Of a stretch of DNA of 64,000 nucleotides, positions 35,536 through 46,410 are shown one piece after another. The DNA lies in the NCBI GenBank assembly GCA_963573315.1, contig OY752149.1:1240001-1304000 (forward strand). The letters run 5' to 3'. The position numbers were made by a program, and so were the translations under genes. Under the pieces are notes generated by a model. That model saw nothing but the letters and a program-made list of their open reading frames with translations, did not search any database and was not told where the DNA came from. The number at the start of each line of letters is the position of its first letter. Position 1 is the first letter of the stretch. The stretch is from Entomortierella parvispora. Its lineage: Eukaryota; Mortierellomycota; Mortierellomycetes; Mortierellales; Mortierellaceae.

Positions 35536-38500
35536 ATGTCCTCAAAGGCCATGGACCATGACACGGACATGGAGTCAGATTCAGCCTCAGACTCGGCCAT
35601 GACTTTTCTCCAAGGAAGCGATGCTGCCATGCACACTGACCTGGACGACCTCTTGAGTGATGAGAGCGACAACGACGACCTGGTTGAAAATGAGGATGAA
35701 CTTCAAGAACTCCTTGCACGCGAAAACATTACTATCGAGCATACTGCCTTTGCGCCTTCGCGAACTTCAGATGCAACCACTGCCACTGCCTCAACCGTTG
35801 CAACTGCCGCTGTCGCCTTCAACGAAAGTCGCGACAGTCTTCACGAGCAAACATCATCGAGCACGAACCAACATTTAGCTACGACCCCTCATGACTACAA
35901 CCCAACGGAAACACACGCGCTTGCTGGAATGCCTGGTTTATCTGTATCGTCGTGGGAGACAGCAGAGTGGCTAGGTCGTATGCAAGCCCATATTGAGCAA
36001 GAGATGGGACAGCAACGCAGAGAGGATTCTTCATTCCTTTCCATCGTGCCGCAATTAGACCAACAAGGCCTTGCCACAAATGTTCTGGAGGCCCGATCCG
36101 GAGATGCAACAATCGATATCGTCCACAGGAGCAACCAGGAGAATACCACGAACGACAACCAGCATATACCCATCGTTAATGCAACCGAACCAACAGGGTT
36201 GCCTTTCAGTGAGGAATCAAGGCAACGGATGGAATCTGATACATATATGGTGGATGCCTCAGGTCCTGGAATTCCTCCCAAAAAGCGGATCAGAGGTCCT
36301 CTTAAGAAGATCCGGAGATCCCGCAAACCCGTTTATGGGCAGTTCCCTTTACGGGTCTTGGAGGATGAAAACAGATTACTGACGGCAGAGATCAAGGCAC
36401 AAACGGAACGAGCCTTGGAAGTCAATCGTGCGTATCAGGAGGTTCTTAGGAAGCACTTGAAGGATATTGAGGAGGCTCGCCAACGGAGTCAAAGGCAAAG
36501 GGTATGATACAAAGGAATGGCTGTCATTCTGAAAGGAAATGGGATGAGTGGTTGTTTCCCAACGATGTACAGATGATTTACTTTTATTGTTTCGATATGA
36601 TTTCCATTGCACCTAGGCCGTGATCCAAAACCTGGTGGAGAGGCAGGAGCAGTTGAGAAGAGCACCTTTACCGCTTGACACTGCAGAAAAACGGATAGGC
36701 CCTCCTTACTTTGTCGATAAGAGCATGGAGGTAGATTTTGACCTCAAGGAAATCAGTGAATTTTTCTCTCGACATATGTTGATCTGACTTTTCGTTTCTT
36801 ATCTTGATGCACTTAGGCTCCCCCAAATAATGAGGACACGGTCAAAATCAACGAGAGACCACTCGTGTCCAAAGATGGTGTTAAAGGCTGGAGCCGGACC
36901 GAAAAGAAGAATCTTTTGGTGGGTGTAGTCTCGGAAAACAAGAGACTCCTCTTTGAAAAGTACAGGGTTGAAGGGGACGTACGGGCTATCGAGGCACTGT
37001 CGTCAGCTCCTGACTCTGAAATGACTGTGAATACTGTCGGACTCAGCTGGGAACGTATTTCCAGGCAATTTGTAAGATACTTTTATTCTCTTGTCTCTAT
37101 CGTACCAGGTTGAGGTTTGCATTGACTGTGTACTCATCCATGGAGCTTACTGCACTATTTAGGTGGTGACACGGACGCCAGCAGAGTGTCTTATTCAGTG
37201 GACGGGTCGCAGTCATCCTGGCATCAACAAAGCAGTCTGGGAATCAAGAGAGCTGCATCATCTTGAGCGACTGGTGACGAAATACAACGGTCGCAATTGG
37301 ATTCAGATTGCTTTGGAGCTGGATACCAATCGCACTGCAGCCCAGTGCTTCCGAATGTACAATTCGAGACTGAACAAAACCTTTTCGACAGAGTAAGTGT
37401 TTTGAAGATTTGAGAGGCAGCGATTGCAGGAATAGAGGCAGCAATAATGGTGTATATCTGACATGGATTTTTTTTTTCTTTTATACGTTACTAGGATGTG
37501 GACCCAAGAAGAGGACAATATTTTATTGGAGGCAGTTCGGTTGATTGGAGACAAAGACTGGAAAAAGGTGTCGTATTGCTTTGAGAATCGATCCCCTGCT
37601 CAATGTCGTGTTCGATGGGGTAGGGTAGTCTGTCCCCACAACCGGCGAGGCAAGTGGCTTGAGGACGAAGACGAAGCTCTTAGAGCCGCCATGGCCCTAT
37701 TCGGAGACAAGGGATGGGTACGGGTTCAAGAGCATGTGCCCGGCAGGACAGATACCCAGTGCCGCGAGCGTTACGTTGATCATTTGGATCCTTCATTGAA
37801 TCACGGACCGTGGAGTGCGGAGGAAATCCAAAAACTACGGGATTTAGTTCAGGAACACGGCACAGCGAAGTGGTCTGCTGTTGCAGCTGAGCTTAAAGGC
37901 AGGACTGATAATCAAGCCTCCCGCAGGTGGAGGATGATGATTAGAGAAGATGAACAAGCAGCTCGCCAAGCGGCAAGAAAGGGAGACAACACTGAAGAAT
38001 CTAAACCACCAAAACGGAAGTACCTGTCTTTCAGCCGCCGGAAAGGACAAACGACCTTAGCCGCCAAGCCCGACATGAAGGAACATCGCGAAGAGATCCG
38101 AAGACTAGCCCGTCTGATACAGTCGCAGGACCAAAGGGACAGGGAAAAGAAAGCTGTTTTGGAGCAGTACCGAAGACGGCTTCAAGGTATGCAGGCGCAG
38201 GAGATTCAGCGGTATTACGAGGACGCAACTGAAAGACAGCGCGAGGTCTACGAGGCATGGGATGAAGCGTGGCCAGAAGAAATGGACCCCATCGAAAAGG
38301 TCTTTAACCTCGGCATTCCCCCAGTGATTTCAAAGACTGGCAAGCGAAAGCGAGATGGATTCGAACACGATGACGAGCTTGAGAACGAAGAAGATGATGG
38401 TGAAAGCGGGGACGAAGAGTCAAAAGAAGAGACACAGGAGGAGTTGCAGGATAAGCTAAAGGTACAGGAGGCAAAGGAGATGAAGCGACTTGAACAGGCC

Positions 38501-38881
38501 TATGAGGATGTGCAGGCCGTAATCAAGCCCAAAGTGCCGAATGCAGAGTCTGTGATAACGCCTGGTCTAATCCGCCCAGTGCCACCCTGTGTTGCTACTA
38601 TGGAGGCCTTTGCCAATGTCCTTGATCAAGGAGAGATGCTTGGGGGTCGCTTCCGTATGAGAAAAACTGTCGAAAAGGATGAGTTCAAAGTTCGACCCTT
38701 GCCTTGCGACATTTTGTCGGTTCAGGAACAGATGAGGCCCGAATATCGAGAGATGGCGGAACGATTCGAGGCCACGTTTATGTGGCCCATGTTGATGGGG
38801 ATGCTCGATCAAGAGACAGGACATGCGGAGGTGAGCGTGCGCTCGGCGAAGAAGTCTCTGCGACCGAAAGAAGGCGAATAG
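35536..38881 (+). CDS. SNAPC4: snRNA-activating protein complex subunit 4 (SNAPC4, Myb type)
   Basis: SNAPC4 binds the proximal sequence element of snRNA promoters for RNA polymerases II and III. Exons 35536-36501, 36617-36730, 36817-37071, 37163-37392 and 37495-38881 give 983 residues. The N-terminus is acidic and Ser-rich. A leucine-rich helix near residues 290-345 resembles the SNAPC1-binding zone. Residues about 435-670 hold four and a half Myb repeats: the half repeat ends in TPAECLIQWTGRSHPGINK, and later repeats have WIQIALELDTNRTAAQCF, WKKVSYCFENRSPAQCRVRW, WVRVQEHVPGRTDTQCRERY and WSAVAAELKGRTDNQASRRW. The pattern of half plus four repeats is diagnostic. The C-terminal part is charged and coiled. 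Its presence implies metazoan/plant-like snRNA promoters, unlike budding yeast. Confidence 0.9.
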
Positions 38882-39116
38882 TTCGGCCTTCATTATCTCC
38901 TGTCTATCCGTAGTTGTGCCTTCACCTGTTTTGTTTTTCCTTTTTTTTTCCCCGCGCATATCCTTGGGTTGGCTAATAAAACAGTTGGCAGCTTGGATCG
39001 TCCTTGAATCATCGTATCCATCGATCATTGGAGAAAAGTATAATGGTGTAGCGAAGTATGATTTGGTATGAAATGTATCCGCGAATTATTTTATTTCCAT
39101 GATGATTGTTGATCCT

Positions 39117-40278
39117 TTAGATGTCAACCACTGCCTTCCACAAGCAGTCGTTGAGGTAATGAGCCGTCTCGACGCCAATGTTCTTGTTGATGCGTTTGCT
39201 AGAGGAAGAAGAAAAAAAAATCGAGGGTCACTGTCAGCTTCTAGTAATTTTGATCTAAATATTTGAAAGCTGGCGAGCAATCTATACATTTCACTTACAT
39301 GTCATCTGTCGACATTTTCGTGGTTCCGACGGCCAAGATCTCATGCTTGCCCTCGGCAGTGATCGCCACAACTGAATCTGCAGGCACAGACACGTCCATC
39401 CTGGCGCCCTTGGAGGTCAATCCTGGACACATGATGTTGGCTCCGGCCATGACAAACTTGATAGCTCCGCGATCCACCTGCAACCTTGGCAACATGTTTG
39501 GATCTAAAAGGTGGTAAGTAGCAAAGGGTTTTAGTTTATGTTGATAAGTTAAGCAATGCCCACCAATGTTGATTCCAAGTTGTAATAACATTGTTTTGTT
39601 TCGAGATTCTCTCGATCTGGCCTTACATTTGTGGAGCAATCTGAGAGTAGGGAAGTATGGTCCGTCGAAATGGTTGAAGAAGAGAACCTCGTTGTTCATG
39701 ACAATCAAGTTGATGTGTTCGTGGCTATGTTCCAAAACGTTGCAAAGAGAAGAGGAAAGAACGAAAGAAAAGATGAATGACGAGATCTCGCGTCAGAAAA
39801 TTCCCTTTGGGTTTCCTCCTTTGAAATAACAAGCCATCATCAATTGACATGTTCGTACCAGCGCATAAGGATCAGGGGTGTCTTCTTGGGCATGACATCG
39901 TCAATGATACCCTCAATGCCCTCCTTGTACTGCTCCAGAATCTTGGCGCGGATCGCGCGTTGGACCGAGGACTTGACCTGGGTATGTCCTGTAACGTCTT
40001 CTTTCACACTGAACCTATAGAGTGACAACAGCAAAAGGGCGATGGCGAGAGGGTGGGTGAGTTGGTGCGTGTGGTCGGCATTGGGTTCAAGGACGATAAC
40101 ATTTGTTGTCCGTTTCTCTCTTTCTTTCTTTCTTTTTTTTTTAGATCGTGTGCATGTCCCGAATCAGTCGAGTCATGGAGCGTTTTTGTTGGGCGGTGGA
40201 TCTGTCTCACAGAGAGCAGGTTCCCTGGTGCGTAGAGTGGTTGTTGTTTTATCAGCACAGGACATACTTCTTGAACAT
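39117..40278 (-). CDS. MCTS1: MCTS1/Tma20, PUA-domain translation factor
   Basis: MCTS1 pairs with DENR to recycle 40S subunits and to reinitiate translation. Five exons, 40278-40268 (only 11 nt: MFK plus two bases), 40014-39859, 39724-39627, 39503-39299 and 39198-39117, give 183 residues against 181 in human. The first junctions give MFKKFSVKEDVTGHTQVKSS and ILMRCHEHINLIV, both matching the family N-terminal domain. The PUA domain has VDRGAIKFVMAGANIMCPGL and VVAITAEGKHEILAVG. The end, IGVETAHYLNDCLW, is also typical. Phase is consistent throughout, which is what allows the tiny first exon. No DENR gene is in the window. Confidence 0.93.
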
Positions 40279-40672
40279 GGCTGCGGGTAGGAACTGATGT
40301 AAGGAGGAGTAGGTGAGGATTGAGCAGTGAATGACACTGCAACAGAGAGAGGTATGTAGGGGAAAAGAGAAAAACGAAGACACAGCGCATGCGATCTGGC
40401 TCCCTTCCTTCCTTCGTGCAAGAGCGCCCTGTGTAATCGCAATACCGTGCGATATTGCACTCTACAGAGGGCACTGCTTCTTTCCCTGCCCTCCAACGGT
40501 CATCTGCCCTTCCCATCCCCTTCGGGCGCATCTCGCTTTGTCCGGCCGTCTGCTCTGCTCTCTTTGCTCCCATCGTATCCCATCTCTTTCTCTCTTTCTT
40601 TCCTTCTCTCCTTCTCTCGTCCCTCCCCTCCTCTCCTTTTCCCTTCCTGTTCTCTGACCTTGGAACAACAAG
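40279..40672. promoter_or_regulatory. Divergent promoter, MCTS1 / ERV46
   Basis: 394 bases separate the two start codons. The part next to ERV46 (40480-40660) is pyrimidine-rich on +. No gene is seen. Confidence 0.6.
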
Positions 40673-42383
40673 ATGGCGAGATCCGCCTTGAACCGATTCA
40701 AGAACTTTGATGCCTACGCCAAAACCCTCGACGACTTTCGAGTCAAGACCTCGACCGGTGCCATCGGTAATGTCACTAACCCCCCCCCTCCCCCACTTTA
40801 CAAGTTTACCCGAGCATGCATGTGTTCTTCTAGTTCTCGATAGATGTCCATGCAAAGAAGGGCGACAGGATGGCCTCGGGGATGGTCCACCTCTTGCTGT
40901 CTATTTGACCTTCAGTGCTGACCGTAGCCTATTGCAACTTTGAATAGTCACCCTGGCCAGTGCACTCATCATCGTCATCCTGCTGATTGGAGAGCTCATC
41001 GACTACCGGTCCATTCATGTCGAGTCCTCTCTAATTGTGGACGGTGGCCGCAAGGAAAAGATGGGCATTGAATTCGACATTACCTTCCCAAAGATCCCCT
41101 GCTACAGTAAGGACCCTTTTCACAACGCGCTCCTTCACCTTTTTTTTTCTGTTTGTCAGACAACATTCTTTGTTTCCACATTCTTGTGACACCCTGCAAC
41201 GAGACGCTGATCCCTTTCCTTTCCTTCTCTTTATTTCTTTTGCCGACGTGGCAACAGTTTTGACGCTGGACGTGATGGACGTAGCAGGTGAGCATCAGAG
41301 CGATATCTCTCATTCCGTTTACAAGGTCCAACTGTCCCCAGACGGCTCGGAGATCAGACGCGAGCGTAGTCCCAGTAAGTTCATCATGCACATACTTTAT
41401 ATCGGTAAAATAGTTCGTGTGCACTTGGAAAATGCTAACATGCCTTTCACATCTTTTTTTTTTTAAAAAATCAGACCTAGGCAACACTGGACCTGACCCC
41501 AAGGAAGTGCCCGAGGACTACTGTGGTGACTGCGGTGGAGCCAGCAAGCCAGAGAGCGGATGCTGCAACTCCTGCGAGGATGTTCGACAGGCGTACGCTC
41601 GTGTTGGATGGTCCTTTGACAAACCCGAGACGATTGAGCAGTGTGTTCGTGAGGGATACATGGAAAAGATGAAGGAGCAGGCGGATCAAGGCTGCAGGAT
41701 GCACGGCTCACTCACGGTCAACAAGGTTGCAGGCAACTTTCACATTGCACCCGGTCGTTCCTTCCAGATGGGCAACCGACATGTCCACGATGTAGCCCAG
41801 TACATGCAGCACGGATTGGACTTTTCTCATCATATCAAGCATTTGAGCTTTGGTGAACATGTGCCCAACATCCACAACCCATTGGACGACCAGAGAGTGA
41901 CCGAGGCCGATGGTCTGTACATGTTCCAGTACTATGTCAAGGTCGTCGGTACAAAGTACCACTACTTGAACCGCTTGCCCGTCAACACCAACCAATACTC
42001 TGTTACTCAGTACAACCGAAACTTGATGGTCAAGGATGCTTTTGGACGGAACGTTCAGACAAATGATGGCTTGCCTGGTAAGAAACGGACACATCCTTTC
42101 CTTTCATTTTTCTTCCGACAACCACAGTCGATTCTTTTTTTTTCGAGGTTTACTAAATATTTTGCGTAATGATTTTGATGATTCCTTAGGTGTCTTCTTC
42201 AACTTTGACATCTCACCCATGTTGGTGATTCAAAAAGAGGAGCGCAAGTCCTTCTCATCCTTCCTGACCGGAGTCTGTGCTATTGTTGGAGGTATCTTTA
42301 CGGTGGCTAGCATCCTGGATGGCGCCATTTGGCGCGCAGAGAGATCTTTGAAGAGAAAGATGGAGCTCGGAAAGGCTCTCTAA
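40673..42383 (+). CDS. ERV46: ER-Golgi cargo receptor Erv46/ERGIC3
   Basis: Erv46 cycles in COPII and COPI vesicles with Erv41 and retrieves ER residents. Exons 40673-40766, 40948-41106, 41258-41374, 41475-42077 and 42190-42383 give 388 residues (human ERGIC3 has 383). The N-terminus SALNRFKNFDAYAKTLDDF is the family start. One membrane helix follows (residues about 32-50) and a second lies near the C-terminus (FLTGVCAIVGGIFTVASILD). The large lumenal part has the Cys cluster CGDCGGASKPESGCCNSC, GSLTVNKVAGNFHIAPGRSF, and FQYYVKVVGTKY. All splice phases fit. It shares a short divergent promoter with MCTS1. Confidence 0.95.
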
Positions 42384-42653
42384 AAGTCTCTAGATGCTGA
42401 CACACGATAGACCTTTGACATACCCCCTTCTCAGTTCCCAAACTTCACTTCTTTGTCCCTGATCACAATTAAACAATTGACTGTGAAAAAAACTCGCATT
42501 CGGGTAGGGAAATATTTTACTGAAAAGAAATGCAATGGGACAGGGGCGATCGTGTCGATTTATTTCCGGGAAACTTGACTACACAAAGAAATTAAAGAAA
42601 AACGTGGAGGGTTAGTTCAATAGTAAAGAAGGGTAGCCTTTCTTTTCTCTTTC

Positions 42654-44024
42654 TCATAGTATCCTCCATTTCCACAAATCATACCGCTTCTTGGCGTCTG
42701 CCTCCAGTGCTTCCTGGATCAATGCTGTGAGTTCAGTGACCTTGACAACGGCAATCTTTGTGCACTGCAAGATCTGATCCAGCTCCATGGGGATGCCTCC
42801 AGCCTTTGACATGGCGCAAACTTCCTTGTGAACGTTGAGTGTTAACGTCATATCGCCTTCCTTGATTTGCTCTTCCAAGAATGTGGGGTCTACAAGCACA
42901 CGTTCACTACATGGAAAACAGAGAAATGTTAGAAATCCCTCTTTTCTTGTTTACAATATCCGGTTTTCCTCATATGGGTTGTGATGATCTCTGCAAGGGG
43001 ACGATTAGGACTTACCCATTGTCAAAGAACGCAAATGTAATGCAGATGGGAATGTGATGAATGCTAAGGGGAACAGGGTTGCGCTGTTCCAGGGTATGCT
43101 AATAGTGTCAAAACGACAAAAGAAGTTATAACATCCTGTCAGCCCACAGAAGTTGTCTCCAAAACACATCATTTCCAGCAGTCGCTACACGTACAATAGT
43201 CACGTCCTCGCCAACAACTGTCACGTCAGGTCTCCTGAAATGAAGCAACGCTGTGATGGCTGCGATGCAAGCCGCATCCACCAAGTTTCCATCATGATCC
43301 AAGAAATGAATATCAACACGAATCGACCAGACCTATAGAACCATGACAGAAAAGGCGGGCGTGAATCTGTTTAGTCAGTGAAAGAAAAGCTGTGGACAGA
43401 ACCAAACTGCATCCGTAATATCTTTCCAAATTCAATACCTTTTCTCCCGCAACAATGCACAATCCTTCGGTATCCAGAGCTCTGCTCCTCCTCATTGCCT
43501 TCTCGATAAGTCGGCTCACGAGAACCTCCTCGTCCGTTTGTCTAATTGCATATCGCGACACAAAAAAAGTTAGTTTCATTGCTTGTTCTTGATCTCTGCA
43601 CCGTACTGTCAATTGAGGGGTTTATTCCTTTGCTTTACCTTCCAACTTCGAATGCGGAAGAGGCCATTGGAGATAAATCGGTGTTGAAGGTAAGGAATCC
43701 CTCTGTTGGCTTGTCGGGGAAAGGTCTGATCACCTCGCAGGAAACTTTGGCCAATACTCTGTTGAAAGGGAGCAAGAAAAAGAATCGCGGCGTGTGAGTT
43801 TATATGCGCCAACCTCCATGATCGCATGATCCATCAAGTTATCCATGTGCTGCTGTTCCTGACCTGGTGTTGCCCAACTGGACCTCGACTGCTCCATAGT
43901 CGGATCCAAAGGAAAGGCGAAGGGTTCTAAAGTCGTAAAACTTGCGTCCGTCGATACGTGCGCCCTCCTTGAGTGCGGCGAGGACGAACTCGCGTTCGTT
44001 TGTGGATGGCTCTGCTTCTCTCAT
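42654..44024 (-). CDS. RRP45: Exosome complex subunit RRP45 (EXOSC9)
   Basis: Rrp45 is one of six RNase PH-like ring subunits of the RNA exosome, which degrades and processes nuclear and cytoplasmic RNA. Exons 44024-43864, 43758-43639, 43541-43439, 43332-43195, 43098-43016 and 42906-42654 give 285 residues. The N-terminus has EREFVLAALKEGARIDGRK and LRLSFGSDYGAVEVQLGNTR. Next come SCEVIRPFPDKPTEGF and DLSPMASSAFEVGR, then RVDIHFLDHDGNLVDAACIA, all RNase PH-fold signatures. The long acidic C-terminal tail of human EXOSC9 is missing, as in yeast. The ring subunit is expected to be catalytically inactive. Confidence 0.94.
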
Positions 44025-44471
44025 GGTTCTACTGCGTTGGAATGTGGATGAATGGACAAGACGATGAACAAAGAAAGGAAACGTTTGTGCATGCACGACC
44101 GCAACCCATGTCTTTCACCGCAGAAGAAACGAGTGACTGCCATGTCCAGCCAAACACCACAAGCCACCGTAGCTTTTTCATGCAAACGCGCTTCTTTTTC
44201 TAGGGCTCTTGGGGAGAGGAGGCACTTAGAAGAGCACTACCCCTGACATCCCACCTATCCCTGGTTGTCGACATGGTCTGCCTTGATCCTCGGCCTAGCT
44301 CTCCGTAAAAATAATAAGCTGAATCCTCGACAGTCAGCATAGCAGACTCAGTTACAGCGGTGACCCCTTTTGGTGTTTCCTTCTCTCCCCTCACTTGATC
44401 TTTCTTCTCTTTCTTCTCGATTATATTCTTGCTCAACACTCCACTCTCACTCCAAACAGCCCAAATATATC
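44025..44471. promoter_or_regulatory. Divergent promoter, RRP45 / GT17
   Basis: 447 bases lie between divergent starts. The final 130 bases before GT17 are pyrimidine-rich on +. No gene is seen. Confidence 0.55.
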
Positions 44472-45806
44472 ATGGCAGGATACCGATATCTTCGACGATC
44501 ATTTCTGCTTCCTTTTCTTCTTGGCCTGCTGTCCTTGATTTCCTGCGTCTCTGTTCTCTTTCCGTACGTGTGGGTGGATCTCGGATATATCACAAGGCCC
44601 ATTTGGGACCAGCAAACCGAAAAGTTTGACCGAGTTCTTGTCCACTACTACGCTGACGGCATGACCATGCAGGACCGTTGTGAAGCCCATGGATGGCAGC
44701 TCTTCAACACCACTTCCTCCCAATCACCGCAGAAACCAACGCAACCTCAAGAACAGCTACCACAGCAACGGCGTCTACCGATGCTGTTCGACGCCGTCAT
44801 CTTTAGTGTGGAGCTCGACATGCTCGAGATTCGAATCCGGGAAACTTGGGATGTGGTCGACTATTTTTTGATTCTTGAATCCAACGCCACTTTCACGGGT
44901 CTGGCCAAGGAGACCACGTTTGCCAAAAATCGCAAACGATTCGAGTTTGCAGAATCAAAGATCCGTTACCGCATGCTGCCTTTGTATCCCTTGGAGAATG
45001 GCGAATCCGCTTGGATCAACGAGGGTCGGATGCGCGATGGCATGACGGATTTTTTGCTCGAGTCTGGGATTCAGGACGGAGATGTGGCCACGACGGCCGA
45101 TGTGGACGAGGTGATCAGCAAACGAACACTCGAATTGCTCAAGTACTGTGAGGGAACTCCCGAGACGATGCACTTGCAGCTCAAGAATTATCTCTACAGC
45201 TACGAGTTTCCAGTTCAGGATAATGGGATCTGGGAAACTGGTGTAGTCAAGTGGAAGCGAGGTACCAGTCGATACCTGCACAGTCAATTGTCCAAGACTC
45301 TTCTTTCGGATGCAGGTAGAGAGGATCAACAGATCTTTTAATACTCTTTGGGTCGTTTTCTTTGGCGCGGGCAGTGCTTTTTTTATCTTTTTTTCTCCCT
45401 GACCTCCTTGCTTTTGAGGCATCCCTTCGTTTTGCTGACCTCTGCTTTTGACTCCTTCTCTCTCCCCCTGTGAACCCCTTCTTTCTCAGGATGGCACTGT
45501 TCGTTCTGTTTCCGAACCATTGAGGACTTTCAGTTCAAGATGCAGGCATACTCCCATGCGGACAGGGTCCGGTATACGTCGCTCACGAAAGCACTCCATA
45601 TCCAAAGGACTGTCTGCGAGGGCGGGGACCTCTTTGGCATGTTCCCAGAGGCGTACTCATTCAGAGATCTCGTTAACCGACTTGGGACTATTCCAAAGTC
45701 TAGTTCGGCTGTGGGACTACCTCTGTGGGTGTTGACGAACCGAGAACGATTTCGATTTCTGCTTCCAGGTGGCTGTATACGTCGAGAGTCCATCTCGTTG
45801 TCATGA
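44472..45806 (+). CDS. Family 17 glycosyltransferase (MGAT3-like)
   Basis: GT17 includes the animal enzyme that adds the bisecting beta-1,4-GlcNAc to N-glycans. Exons 44472-45315 and 45490-45806 give 386 residues. The start has a short basic head and one signal-anchor helix (residues about 10-31), as in Golgi type II enzymes. The catalytic part begins at MLFDAVIFSVELDMLEIRI and continues with FLILESNATFTGLAKE and INEGRMRDGM. A DVD motif in TTADVDEVISKRTLELLKYC probably binds the metal-nucleotide sugar. The splice rebuilds SDAGWHCSFCFRTIEDF, a conserved GT17 end block. Fungal members are not characterised, so the acceptor is unknown. With ALG3, ERV46 and GDA1 nearby, a Golgi role is a fair inference. 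Confidence 0.85.
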
Positions 45807-46410
45807 GAAAAAAGTAGGATTTTCTTTAGAATAAAAAATAATTTTGCTGTGTGAGAGCAACGGGTGGCTACCGTTTCTCGGATAGAAAAAAGAATCACAC
45901 AATTCATGTCACCGAGGTTTCAGAAGAAGAGCATCGATCTGGTCTAGAGATGTCGCTGGAAATCTCACAACCAACACCGAAAGCGCAAAAACTGCACTCC
46001 AGTGAAGAGCGACAAAAATTTGGACAAGTGCGCCAATTTATAGTCCGTCCGCCTGTCTGTGACTTTGCTTTTGGGGGGAAGGACTGTCCCAACTGGGAAC
46101 GGGCACTCAAACAGCGCCCTCGAGCGAACCACCGACGACGAAAAAGGAGAGCCAACAGCCAGTCCCACACCCGGCCACGACGAGAAGGAAAGGGACAAGC
46201 AATTGCAGAAAGAGGGTGCGATTTCAATCTGGAGAAGAGTCGAGCCAGTTGCCGTGACCGCTGCGAATCGAGGCTCGACTCTGTCAGGACAGCGCGCTAC
46301 CTCCTCTCGTGGCAAGGGCCCCCTCCCTTTTCTTTTTCATCTCGCACACACCTGTCCCCCGCGACACATCTTTTCAACACACATCCCATCCCCCTCATTC
46401 ATACCTCGCC
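45807..46410 (+). other. Intergenic region, GT17 to VMA5
   Basis: 604 bases lie between tandem genes. The left part is the GT17 3' end; the last 100 bases before VMA5 are C/T-rich. The long open frame crossing it (45851-46687) continues past the VMA5 start in another frame and has no known domain. Confidence 0.55.
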
